The notes under the pieces are model-generated. The model searched no databases and was not told the origin of the DNA. It worked only from the letters and a program-made list of their open reading frames with translations. A stretch of DNA of 64,000 nt from Paenibacillus polysaccharolyticus (lineage in GTDB: Bacteria; Bacillota; Bacilli; Paenibacillales; Paenibacillaceae), in the NCBI RefSeq assembly GCF_900102085.1, contig NZ_FMVM01000007.1:186001-250000 (forward strand). Direction: 5' to 3'. The position numbers and the translations under genes were made by a program. Shown piece by piece: positions 46,656-54,532 of the stretch. The first letter of the stretch is position 1. Each line of letters begins with the position of its first letter.

Positions 46656-46669
46656 CACAAACGTTTGCA
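46656..46669. promoter_or_regulatory. LacI-family/CcpA-like operator, proximal
   Basis: CACAAACGTTTGCA shares the CAAACGTTTG core with the site at 46753; 13 of 14 positions agree between the two. About 205 bases upstream of the amylase start. Confidence 0.55.
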
Positions 46670-46752
46670 TATTTAAGAAATGAATAACCTCTTATACACC
46701 AACGATTATCGGGTATGACACTGGCAAATATGTTGATGATAAGTTCAATTAT

Positions 46753-46766
46753 TGCAAACGTTTGCA
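46753..46766. promoter_or_regulatory. LacI-family/CcpA-like operator, distal
   Basis: TGCAAACGTTTGCA is a perfect 14-base palindrome and matches the cre consensus except at two W positions. The pairing with 46656 at a distance of 97 bases would allow DNA looping by a LacI-family repressor, such as a maltodextrin-responsive one. Confidence 0.6.
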
Positions 46767-46876
46767 CAAAATAATATACCTACACATGGAACAAAATGTC
46801 AATATCGCAAATGCGTAATCAACACCCCCACTTCAGATCGGCTTAAAGTACCTATCCAACTAACTACACAAAGCAC

Positions 46877-46919
46877 AAAAAAGCACACTTCCAGCGAATC
46901 CTCTTCGCCGAAAGTGTGC
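46877..46919 (-). terminator. Terminator of the erpA-like gene
   Basis: GCACACTT and AAGTGTGC with an inner GCGA/TCGC stem, followed on the minus strand by TTTTTT, about 70 bases after the stop codon. Confidence 0.85.
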
Positions 46920-46986
46920 CTTAACCGCTGTATCTTTTTTGAACGCTTTAATGATTCGCCACGCTCAAACCCACACTATTTGCAGA

Positions 46987-47343
46987 TTAACAATCTTTAT
47001 CCGGTACCCCTGCTTCTTCACGTGTACGGAAGGACGAGCCGCAGCCGCATGTAGCTACTGCGTTCGGGTTGTGAATGGTGAATCCGCCGGACATACCGGA
47101 ATCTTCAAAATCAATTTCAAGTCCATTCAAATATTTCACATTTTCTTTCTCCACAACGACTTTCATGTCCTGAATGTCCATATATATATCCTCATCGGAC
47201 TCTTTATCGTCAAAGCCCATGGCGTACGAAAATCCGGTACAACCGCCCGGTGCTACGCCAAGACGCAGGAACATTCCAGGGGTCTCTTGCTGTGCAAGCA
47301 TCTCTTTCAATCGGTCTGCAGCCGTTTCGCTGATACTAATCAT
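46987..47343 (-). CDS. HesB/IscA/ErpA-family iron-sulfur cluster carrier
   Basis: A 118-residue A-type carrier that receives Fe-S clusters from the SUF machinery and passes them to target proteins. The three conserved cysteines are present: GGCTGFSYAMGF (one) and NAVATCGCGSSF (two, near the C-terminus). It corresponds to B. subtilis YutM. AAGGAGAG precedes the ATG. Nearby yuzB, yutJ and yutI match the B. subtilis yutM-yuzB-yutJ-yutI neighbourhood, with mqnE inserted. Confidence 0.92.
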   Translation of the reverse strand: MISISETAADRLKEMLAQQETPGMFLRLGVAPGGCTGFSYAMGFDDKESDEDIYMDIQDMKVVVEKENVKYLNGLEIDFEDSGMSGGFTIHNPNAVATCGCGSSFRTREEAGVPDKDC

Positions 47344-47462
47344 GCCAGGTCACTCTCCTTTTCATCACTCTTCCTTCAAATTATACTCCACTCCGTCAAG
47401 GGGCTCAAGTCATGTTTGCCCGCTTCCGCGTTCCCCCTGAACTCCTTTTTCTTCCCAGTGTA

Positions 47463-47491
47463 TTGAACCCCTGCGGCACGAGGTTTATAAT
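47463..47491 (+). promoter_or_regulatory. Sigma-A promoter with a long leader before mqnE
   Basis: TTGAAC (47463-47468), a 17-base spacer and a perfect TATAAT (47486-47491). The predicted transcript start is about 290 bases before the mqnE ATG; small hairpins (GACTG/CAGTC and GAGTC/GACTC near 47585-47630) lie in the leader. Confidence 0.65.
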
Positions 47492-47790
47492 GGATAGGTG
47501 GTCACTCTGAAAATGTCAATATTTTGTCATGAGATATTTGGATGTTGGTCATATATGGAGTTGTAATTTTTTTCACATTTCGAGACTGGTTCTCAGTCCC
47601 CAATGCATATAGAGTCACTTCGACTCCTTTTGAAAAAATAAACTTTTCGATTGCAGCATACGCTGCACCGGGTAATAAGAGTTAGTCTTTCACAGGAAGG
47701 CGGCAGTTGACCGCATCTTTGCTATGTATTTCTGTTTATTGGTTCAACACACCACAACTCGAATTCCGGTAAAGAACAGGAGGAAACAGC

Positions 47791-48897
47791 ATGTCTACAT
47801 TGGTAACACCGTTCACCGACAAAAGAATGGCTGAAATCGTTGAGAAAGTACAGAACGGCGTAAGGCTGAGCGTAGAAGACGGCGTGTATCTGTATCAAAC
47901 AGATGATCTGCTGACTTTGGGCCAGCTGGCCAATGAGGCCAATCTGCGGAAGAACGGGAAGAAAGTCTATTTTATTGAGAACATGAGCCTTTATTTCACC
48001 AACGTATGCGAAGCTCGCTGCGCATTTTGTAATTTCCGCAAAGACCAGGGTGAGGAAGGCTCTTATACGTTATCCGGTCCGGAAATGATCGACTATGTGG
48101 AACAGCATATTCATCCAGGCGTGCGTGAGTTCCATATTGTAGGTGGACATAACAACCATGTTCCTTTTCAATATTATGTCGATTCACTACGTGCTTTAAA
48201 CGAAAAATATCCGGATGTCACGCTGAAAGCTTACACTGCGGCAGAGATTGATTTCTTCACCCGCATTAGCGGCCTGAGCATCAAGGAAGTTCTGCAGGAG
48301 TTGCAAAAAGCTGGCCTGAAAACACTGACTGGTGGCGGTGCCGAGATTCTCTCGGATGAATACCGCAAAAAAATGCGTGTAGACAAAGCCAACGTGGATC
48401 GTTATCTTGAGGTGCACCGCACAGCTCATGAGCTGGGCATGCGTACACATACGACGATGTTGTATGGATCGATCGAATCCTATGAGGACCGCGTCAATCA
48501 TATGGTGCAGATTCGTGAACTGCAAGACGAGACCAACGGATTCATGGTCTTTATTCCGCTTTCCATGCAGCCAAAAAGTAAAAACGCAAGCATTATGCGT
48601 CGTAACTCGGCTTATGAGGATCTCAAAACAATAGCGATTAGCCGACTGATGCTGGATAACATCGATCATATCAAAGCATACTTCATTAACATCGGACCAC
48701 AGCTGGCTCAAGTTGCCCTTGGATTCGGTGCTTCAGATGCACATGGTACGATTGTTCGCGAACGGATTAGTCATGCCGCAGGTGCTCTCACACCTGAAGG
48801 CCTTACACGTAAAGAGCTCATATGGCTTATTAAGGGTGCGGGACGTATTCCAGTAGAACGTGATACGTTCTACAATGAAATACAGGTTTACGAATAG
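47791..48897 (+). CDS. mqnE: Aminodeoxyfutalosine synthase MqnE (radical SAM)
   Basis: MqnE joins SAM and 3-[(1-carboxyvinyl)oxy]benzoate to aminodeoxyfutalosine in the futalosine route to menaquinone. The 368-residue radical SAM protein has the cluster motif CEARCAFCNF (CxxxCxFC, about 74-81) and HIVGGHNNHVPFQYY, which distinguishes MqnE from MqnC; GGGAEIL and the C-terminal SDAHGTIVRERISHAAG are also conserved. AGGAGG precedes ATG 47791. The other mqn genes are not in this window. Menaquinone feeds the NADH dehydrogenases here. Confidence 0.92.
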   Translation: MSTLVTPFTDKRMAEIVEKVQNGVRLSVEDGVYLYQTDDLLTLGQLANEANLRKNGKKVYFIENMSLYFTNVCEARCAFCNFRKDQGEEGSYTLSGPEMIDYVEQHIHPGVREFHIVGGHNNHVPFQYYVDSLRALNEKYPDVTLKAYTAAEIDFFTRISGLSIKEVLQELQKAGLKTLTGGGAEILSDEYRKKMRVDKANVDRYLEVHRTAHELGMRTHTTMLYGSIESYEDRVNHMVQIRELQDETNGFMVFIPLSMQPKSKNASIMRRNSAYEDLKTIAISRLMLDNIDHIKAYFINIGPQLAQVALGFGASDAHGTIVRERISHAAGALTPEGLTRKELIWLIKGAGRIPVERDTFYNEIQVYE

Positions 48898-48940
48898 CTC
48901 TAATTAGTTTCATTGATCTAGGCAAGGATTACAGCAGCAG

Positions 48941-49007
48941 AAGCATCACTCATCAAAGAACGATACTTTCTTCAATCAGGGGGGGACGTTTGATCAGAGT
49001 GATGCTT
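48941..49007. promoter_or_regulatory. Inverted repeat between mqnE and yutJ-like gene
   Basis: AAGCATCACTCATCAAA (48941-48957) and TTTGATCAGAGTGATGCTT (48989-49007) are inverted copies with a two-base bulge; the 31-base loop includes a G7 run. No T-run follows, so it is not an ordinary terminator. A perfect TGTGATCACA palindrome follows at 49011-49020. Confidence 0.6.
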
Positions 49008-49082
49008 AACTGTGATCACATATTTCAAATTTTCATCTTTTCATTATGAATTATTCAAATTATTTAAACTAAAAACAACACA

Positions 49083-49114
49083 CGGAGCAGCTATGTGAGG
49101 ACATAGCTACTCCG
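49083..49114 (+). promoter_or_regulatory. Strong hairpin in the leader of the yutJ-like gene
   Basis: CGGAGCAGCTATGT-GAGG-ACATAGCTACTCCG, an almost perfect 14-bp stem about 50 bases before ATG 49163, without a T-run. Confidence 0.6.
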
Positions 49115-49162
49115 CAGGTTACAGCCCCAGCAATGGGACTGATGCAGAAAGGAAGCCGAGTC

Positions 49163-50224
49163 ATGAAAAATTTCGTCATTCTTGGAGGCGGTTATGGCGG
49201 CCTCACGATCATCAAGGAACTTCTGGAAGGTAAAATCCCGTCAGATACGCAAATTGTACTGGTGGATCGCAGCCCCTTTCAAGGATTAAAGACCGAATAT
49301 TACGCACTCGCAGCAGGAACAGTATCCGATTACGACCTGCGTATCCATTTTCCGGTAAATGAGAAAGTAACACATCGTTTCGGTGAGGTTACAGCCATTA
49401 ATCTGGAGCAGCGTCAGATTGAATTCGAAGGTCAGGAACCGCTTGAATATGACAAGCTTGTGATTGGACTAGGTTGTACGGATCGTTTCCACAATACACC
49501 TGGTGCTGAAGAATACAGCTGTACCATTCAAAGTTTCAGCAAAACACGCGAGACATACCTGCGTCTGAATGAGGTAAAAGCTTATGGGCATGTTCACATT
49601 GTGGGCGGTGGCCTAAGTGGTGTTGAGATGGCAGCCGAATTACGCGAAAGCAGACCGGATCTGAATATCAGTATTCTGGATCGCGGTGAACGAGTATTAT
49701 CCGCATTCCCTCAACGTCTCTCCTCTTATGTTCACGAATGGTTCGGCGAACATCAGGTTGAAGCACGAGGACATATTGCTATCTCGCGAGTCGAGCCTAA
49801 CGCGATCTACAACCGCGATGAACAGATTCAAACGGATGCTGTTGTATGGACGGCAGGCATTCAGCCGGTGAAAGTCGTTCAAGATCTTGATGTAACGAAA
49901 GACCCACAAGGTCGTGTCGTATTAAATGAGTACTATCAGATTCCGGAGTATACCGACGTTTACGTGGTAGGTGACTGTGCCAGTGTACCTTATGCACCGA
50001 GTGGTCAGGCTGCGGAGGTTCAGGGTGAACAGATCGCTCATATTCAGCATGCCCTCTGGAAAGGCGAAAAGCCCAATCCGCAGCCTCTTAAGCTTCGCGG
50101 CACACTTGGCGCGCTTGGCAAAAAAGCTGGATTTGGGCTGATGGGCAAAACATCCATGATGGGACGAGTGCCTCGTATTTTGAAAAGCGGCGTGCTCTGG
50201 ATGTCGAAACGCCATCTCGGTTAA
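49163..50224 (+). CDS. NAD(P)/FAD-dependent oxidoreductase, YutJ type (NDH-2-like)
   Basis: A 353-residue flavoprotein related to type II NADH dehydrogenases. FAD motif FVILGGGYGGLTII, the middle YDKLVIGLGC, NADH motif VHIVGGGLSGVEMAAELRE and VYVVGDCASVPYAPSGQAAE are present. It is shorter than the Ndh at 26669-27862 and corresponds to B. subtilis YutJ, whose physiological acceptor is uncertain. ATG 49163 has AAAGGA upstream; the ten earlier codons are unsupported. Its stop codon overlaps the convergent yuzB by 4 bases. Confidence 0.9.
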   Translation: MKNFVILGGGYGGLTIIKELLEGKIPSDTQIVLVDRSPFQGLKTEYYALAAGTVSDYDLRIHFPVNEKVTHRFGEVTAINLEQRQIEFEGQEPLEYDKLVIGLGCTDRFHNTPGAEEYSCTIQSFSKTRETYLRLNEVKAYGHVHIVGGGLSGVEMAAELRESRPDLNISILDRGERVLSAFPQRLSSYVHEWFGEHQVEARGHIAISRVEPNAIYNRDEQIQTDAVVWTAGIQPVKVVQDLDVTKDPQGRVVLNEYYQIPEYTDVYVVGDCASVPYAPSGQAAEVQGEQIAHIQHALWKGEKPNPQPLKLRGTLGALGKKAGFGLMGKTSMMGRVPRILKSGVLWMSKRHLG

Positions 50225-50475
50225 TCGAGATCTAGCGCGTCCCAGGCATCCGCTTCGGCTATTTTGGCTAGAATGGCGTTATATAGATCTTCTACTTTAT
50301 CTGTGGTTACGACTTCACCATTGACCAAGGCAAAAGGTGTCATATAACATTGACCACAATTGGTCAGGCAGCCGTATTCAATCACGTCATAGTCCGGATT
50401 TTCATCCAGTTGATCCATGACTTCATCCGTGCCAAAATGCATATTGTTAGCACAAAATTCAATAATTGGTCTCAT
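50221..50475 (-). CDS. yuzB: YuzB family protein (DUF1450)
   Basis: An 84-residue protein with the conserved pattern FCANNMHFGTDEV near the start and EYGCLTNCGQCYMTPFALVNGE in the middle (three cysteines spaced C-x3-C-x2-C, resembling a metal or redox site or a degenerate thioredoxin-like ferredoxin). Its role is unknown; it clusters with Fe-S and NADH oxidoreductase genes in Bacillota. It is divergent from yutI and overlaps yutJ at the 3' end. Confidence 0.9.
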   Translation of the reverse strand: MRPIIEFCANNMHFGTDEVMDQLDENPDYDVIEYGCLTNCGQCYMTPFALVNGEVVTTDKVEDLYNAILAKIAEADAWDALDLD

Positions 50476-50495
50476 TTCAGTTCACCTGCTTTGTT

Positions 50496-50517
50496 TGACC
50501 ATTTTAATTTATGGTCA
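50496..50517. promoter_or_regulatory. Perfect inverted repeat between yuzB and yutI
   Basis: TGACCAT and ATGGTCA (7-bp arms) are separated by the AT-only spacer TTTAATTT. It is centred in the 80-base divergent region and is a candidate operator for both genes. Confidence 0.55.
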
Positions 50518-50555
50518 TTTGTAATATAATATAGGAAGGAAAGGAGTTGAACAAT

Positions 50556-50801
50556 ATGAGCGAAAACGCACAAAGCACCATGTATGATGAGGTATCTGAT
50601 GTGCTTGATAAACTTCGTCCGTTCCTGCAACGCGATGGCGGTGACGTGGAACTGGTCGATGTGGAGGACGGCATCATTAAGCTGAAACTGGTCGGTGCCT
50701 GCGGCAGTTGCCCAAGCTCCACCATTACCTTAAAAGCCGGGATTGAACGCGCCCTTCTTGAAGAAGTTGAGGGTGTACAAGAAGTTGTACAAGTATTCTA
50801 A
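50556..50801 (+). CDS. NifU-like Fe-S scaffold/carrier protein (YutI)
   Basis: An 81-residue NifU C-terminal-domain protein (Nfu type) that carries or builds [4Fe-4S] clusters. The family motif [20 protein letters not shown] with CxxC is complete, and the N-terminal [20 protein letters not shown] is typical. ATG 50556 has AAAGGAG 9 bases upstream; a TTG three codons before is less likely. It has its own terminator and is divergent from yuzB. Confidence 0.93.
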   Translation: MSENAQSTMYDEVSDVLDKLRPFLQRDGGDVELVDVEDGIIKLKLVGACGSCPSSTITLKAGIERALLEEVEGVQEVVQVF

Positions 50802-50827
50802 TCAATCCTTCACGAAATAAACCTCAG

Positions 50828-50867
50828 AGAGCCTTTCGCTTCGCAAGAAGCGAGAGGCTCTTTTTTT
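50828..50867 (+). terminator. Terminator of yutI-like gene
   Basis: AGAGCCTTTCGCTTC-GCAA-GAAGCGAGAGGCTCT followed by TTTTTT. Confidence 0.95.
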
Positions 50868-50876
50868 GTAATTCCA

Positions 50877-51647
50877 TCAGATTGTAGGCCTGATCGGGTC
50901 AAGTCCTCCGGACACATCCATAATGTTGCCTGTTATAAAATCCGAATGATCTAAGCACAGGTACGTGATCACTCGCGCAATATCTTCCCCACTGCCAGGC
51001 CGACCTCTTGGTGTTTCTTTATCAGATATCCCTGCAATGTCATCAATCGTTTTCTCTTTGTTCGCACCCCGAATATCACCGGGACATACCATGTTCACCG
51101 TAATCCCGTAAGGCGCTTCTTCCACGGCAAGAGTTTTCGTAAACGAAACCAGACCTACCTTGGCAGCAGCATATACGGCACGATGAGGCCAGGATCTTGC
51201 TTCACCCGCGTGACTGAAGCCAAAATGAATAATACGTCCCCATTGTTTGCGGCGCATTTCCGGCAAAACAAGCTGATCCAGAATCATTGGCCCGAGCAGG
51301 TTGCCCTGCACTAACATCTGCACTTCTGCTTCAGAATAATCTGCGAACACCCGACGCTCTCGTACAAATGGACCAGCATTATTCACCAGAATGTCTACAT
51401 GACCCAGCTGTGTCTCTACCTCTGTAATGAGTGTGTGCATCTCTTCTACTTTGGATATATCCGCCTGAACGGCAATGCAGCGCACCCCTTTGGCGATAAT
51501 CTGAGCTTGCAACGATTCGGCTTCTGTTCTGCTATACACATAATTAAGGGCAATGTGGCATCCCTGATCCGCCAGACTGAGGGCTGTCATTTTACCAAGA
51601 CCTTTGGCACTTCCCGTTATGAGGGCAATCTTTCCCTTCACGTTCAT
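50877..51647 (-). CDS. Short-chain dehydrogenase/reductase (SDR)
   Basis: A 256-residue classical SDR: cofactor motif TGSAKGLG, NNAG (in ILVNNAGPF), the catalytic serine in FGFSHAGEA and YAAAK (YxxxK) are present. The C-terminal DVSGGLDPIRP resembles 3-oxoacyl-ACP reductase-like enzymes. The substrate is unknown; the cofactor is probably NADP(H). ATG 51645-51647 has AGAGGGGG upstream; the frame is open nine codons further. It lies alone, facing yutI. Confidence 0.92.
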   Translation of the reverse strand: MNVKGKIALITGSAKGLGKMTALSLADQGCHIALNYVYSRTEAESLQAQIIAKGVRCIAVQADISKVEEMHTLITEVETQLGHVDILVNNAGPFVRERRVFADYSEAEVQMLVQGNLLGPMILDQLVLPEMRRKQWGRIIHFGFSHAGEARSWPHRAVYAAAKVGLVSFTKTLAVEEAPYGITVNMVCPGDIRGANKEKTIDDIAGISDKETPRGRPGSGEDIARVITYLCLDHSDFITGNIMDVSGGLDPIRPTI

Positions 51648-51862
51648 CCCCCTCTTCAAAGAGCAGTCACTCATTCAGTATAAAAGATTTAAGCTTGCCT
51701 CACAACTTGCATGTGCTCACAATCTGTTCCATTTATTTGAAGAATACAAATAAGTCCTTATTATCCAAATTTATCTTGATTACCTTACATACCTGTGATA
51801 ATGTCTTAACGTCGTTTCTTATCTAAAAAACGCCATTATCATGTTCGAAAGGATCGTGTTCA

Positions 51863-52870
51863 ATGAAGAAATGGTTCAAATTGAGTTCATTTAGACTCAC
51901 AGTGTCATTAGTTCTAATGTATTCTATACTATTAGCGGATATCGGCCCCGTCTCTGCTACCAATGAGAACATTACCTCATCCAATGAATACGAATGGGTG
52001 GATGGCCCGAATACCGTATCTCTCGATGGCAAAGTCTCACTTGAGCTTCCAGCAAACTACTCATTTCTAGGTAAAACGGATACACAACGCTCCATGCTGG
52101 AACTTGGTAATCAGCCGAACGGGAATGAGATCGGAAGCCTGTACAGTAACGATCCCATGGGTTCATGGTCTGTCATATTCGAATACGTGCAGAGCGGGCA
52201 TATTCATGACGATGACGAAAATCAATTGGATGCTCACGAGTTATTAAGTAACTATATGCGTTGGGAAGTTGAACATAACCGTAATGCAACAGAAGAAAAC
52301 GAACTCCATGTAACAGGGTGGGAGGTTGCACCTGATTATAATCCTTCCAGTCATCAACTGATTTATGCACTCGGATTCAAAGATAGCTACGAACAAGCCT
52401 TGGTCAATTATAATGTTAATCTCTTAACACGCGAAGGTTATATCACGGCGATTCTTGTAACCGAAAAAGCGAATTTGGAGCAAAGTCGTGCTGCTTTTGA
52501 AGAAACGGTACTTGGGCATCTTACCGTGAATCCAGGATTCAGATATGAAGATTATAATGATAAAACCGACCAAACATCACGTCTTGGCCTGAACAGTCTC
52601 GTGCTGGGGGGAATTCCTTATACCGCGGAAGAGGAAAGTATTTGGAAATTTTTGAAGCATAGATGGTATTGGGGGCTGGGTTTATTCATATTGTTATTTA
52701 GCTGGGTCAGATACCAACAGAAAAGAGATGCACTCCATCAAGAGGAAACACAGTATCCGGTGACCCGGGAATATAACTATGAAGAACACGAGCAACAACA
52801 TACTGCGGAACAGAATGAACTAACGTACTACCGCTCTTCGGATAAAAATTCAAAAACAGAGAATACATAA
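51863..52870 (+). CDS. DUF2167 membrane-anchored protein
   Basis: A 335-residue protein with an N-terminal signal or anchor (about 8-30), the DUF2167 domain (about 45-255; WVDGPNTVSLDGKVSLELP, IGSLYSNDPMGSWSVIFEY, HIHDDDENQLDAHELL and VTGWEVAPDYNPSSHQLIYAL split by loops), one transmembrane helix at about 266-283 and a polar cytoplasmic tail rich in E and Q. DUF2167 proteins are exported proteins of unknown function. An AAAGGA-like site precedes the start. It shares a bidirectional terminator with metQ. Confidence 0.88.
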   Translation: MKKWFKLSSFRLTVSLVLMYSILLADIGPVSATNENITSSNEYEWVDGPNTVSLDGKVSLELPANYSFLGKTDTQRSMLELGNQPNGNEIGSLYSNDPMGSWSVIFEYVQSGHIHDDDENQLDAHELLSNYMRWEVEHNRNATEENELHVTGWEVAPDYNPSSHQLIYALGFKDSYEQALVNYNVNLLTREGYITAILVTEKANLEQSRAAFEETVLGHLTVNPGFRYEDYNDKTDQTSRLGLNSLVLGGIPYTAEEESIWKFLKHRWYWGLGLFILLFSWVRYQQKRDALHQEETQYPVTREYNYEEHEQQHTAEQNELTYYRSSDKNSKTENT

Positions 52871-52912
52871 TCATAAATTCAAGTTAACCAACACAGTTTA
52901 CTAACAATAAGA

Positions 52913-52948
52913 AAAGGCCGCGCTCTCACATTAGAGAGCCGCGGCCTT
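52913..52948. terminator. Bidirectional terminator between DUF2167 gene and metQ
   Basis: AAAGGCCGCGCTCTC and GAGAGCCGCGGCCTTT form a long stem with T-rich flanks on both strands. Confidence 0.9.
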
Positions 52949-52995
52949 TGTTGTAATACATATCAGCAATACTTACGCTGATCTCTCAGAGAACC

Positions 52996-53832
52996 TTAAA
53001 ATGCAGGTTCAACTGCACCTTGGTAACGTTCTTTGATGAATTTTTTCACCGTTTCGGAGTGAAGAGCTTCTGCCAGTTTTTTGATAGCGTCGGCATCTTT
53101 GTTATCTTCACGGGACACCAGAATGTTTGCATATGGATTGCCTTGCAAATCTTCGATCAACAATGCATCTTTAGATGGATTGAGGTTTGCTTCCAGCGCA
53201 TAGTTTGCGTTGATAAATACCAGATCAGCTTCATCCAGCTGACGAGGCATCATGGCTGCATCCAGTTCGATGATTTCCAGGTTTTTCGGATTTGCCGTAA
53301 TGTCCTGTTTAGTGGATGCGATGTTTGTATCATCTTTGAGGGTAATCAGACCTTTTTTCGCAAGCAACAAGAGTGCACGTCCACCATTCGATGGGTCGTT
53401 TGGAATAGCCACTTTAGCGCCATCTTTCAGTTCATCCAGGGATTTAATCTTTTTGGAGTAACCACCGAAAGGCTCAACATGGACTGGAGTCACAGCAACA
53501 AGGTTGAATCCGCGCTCTTTGTTCTCTGTATCAAGGTAAGGCTGATGCTGGAAGAAGTTTGCGTCCAGTTTCTTATCTGCCAGCTGTTGGTTAGGTTGCA
53601 CATAGTCGTTAAACGTCACCACTTGCAAACGAATGCCTTGTGCTTCAAGTTCAGGTTTGATGCTTTCCAGAATTTCAGCATGTGGTGTAGGAGAAGCACC
53701 GACTTTCAATTCAACGGTACGCGGAGCACCTGCTGCGTTATCCGCACCACTGTCGGATTTCTTGTTGTTGCCGCAAGCTGCGAGCACGGCAATCATCATC
53801 AAGCTGAGTAAAATAATAGACCATTTTTTCAT
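52996..53832 (-). CDS. metQ: Methionine-binding lipoprotein of the ABC importer
   Basis: A 278-residue NlpA-family lipoprotein. The lipobox VLAACG gives an N-terminal lipidated cysteine; KVGASPTPHAEILE, YVQPNQQLADKKLDANFFQH and the TPVHVEPFGGYS region are typical of D/L-methionine binding proteins. AAGGGG precedes the start. It is the last gene of metN-metI-metQ and lies downstream of a SAM-I riboswitch, which supports methionine as substrate. Confidence 0.95.
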   Translation of the reverse strand: MKKWSIILLSLMMIAVLAACGNNKKSDSGADNAAGAPRTVELKVGASPTPHAEILESIKPELEAQGIRLQVVTFNDYVQPNQQLADKKLDANFFQHQPYLDTENKERGFNLVAVTPVHVEPFGGYSKKIKSLDELKDGAKVAIPNDPSNGGRALLLLAKKGLITLKDDTNIASTKQDITANPKNLEIIELDAAMMPRQLDEADLVFINANYALEANLNPSKDALLIEDLQGNPYANILVSREDNKDADAIKKLAEALHSETVKKFIKERYQGAVEPAF

Positions 53833-53872
53833 CTGTAAAACCCCTTCGCATTTTTATTTTTCAATCTATCTG

Positions 53873-54532
53873 TTATTTCCGGGTGAAATAAATGACCAGA
53901 CGATCGCCAATCATCTGCAAGAGCTGAACCAGTATAATCATGGATACAACAGAAATAATCATGATCTCATTCTGATATCGATAGTATCCATAGTTAATGG
54001 CCAGTGTACCCAGACCTCCACCGCCGACCATACCCGCCATGGCCGTATAGGACACCAACGTAACGATGGTAATTGTAATTCCGGCAAGCAAGCCAGGTAG
54101 AGCCTCAGGTAACAACACCCGTCTTACGATCTGAGCTGTAGATGCCCCCATTGCCTGAGCTGCTTCAATGACGCCGCGGTCCACTTCACGTAAAGTATTC
54201 TCCACCAGACGTGCAAAATACGGAGCAGCCGAGATAACCAGCGGTGGAATGACACCAAGCACACCTGTAGCGGTGCCCACCAGCGTACGCGTAAACGGAA
54301 TAAGAGCAACAATTAATATGATGAAAGGTACCGAACGTAAAATATTAACAATAACTGATAATATGATGTAGGTTAGCTTTGAACTAGGTGAAGCCGATCT
54401 GCCTGTCATAAACAGAATGACACCAAGCGGCAAACCCAAGAGAACAGTAAACAAGCCGGATACAGCAAGAATCTGCAATGTTTCAATGGAGGCCGTACCG
54501 ACCTCTTCCCAGCGTACTTTGGAAAAATCCAT
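53873..54532 (-). CDS. metI: Methionine ABC transporter permease
   Basis: A 219-residue permease with five or six helices and the EAA-type loop EAAQAMGASTAQIVRRVLLPEALPG, which docks to MetN (only its central part, QAMGASTAQI, is diagnostic here). AGMVGGGGLGTLAINYGY is a MetI signature. Its ATG overlaps the last base of the metN stop codon, so translation is coupled. A 40-base gap leads to metQ. Confidence 0.95.
   Translation of the reverse strand: MDFSKVRWEEVGTASIETLQILAVSGLFTVLLGLPLGVILFMTGRSASPSSKLTYIILSVIVNILRSVPFIILIVALIPFTRTLVGTATGVLGVIPPLVISAAPYFARLVENTLREVDRGVIEAAQAMGASTAQIVRRVLLPEALPGLLAGITITIVTLVSYTAMAGMVGGGGLGTLAINYGYYRYQNEIMIISVVSMIILVQLLQMIGDRLVIYFTRK

Noticed and set aside
49011..49020. 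TGTGATCACA as a CRP/FNR site
   Set aside because: The half sites have no spacer between them, unlike TGTGA-N6-TCACA; kept only as part of the hairpin finding.
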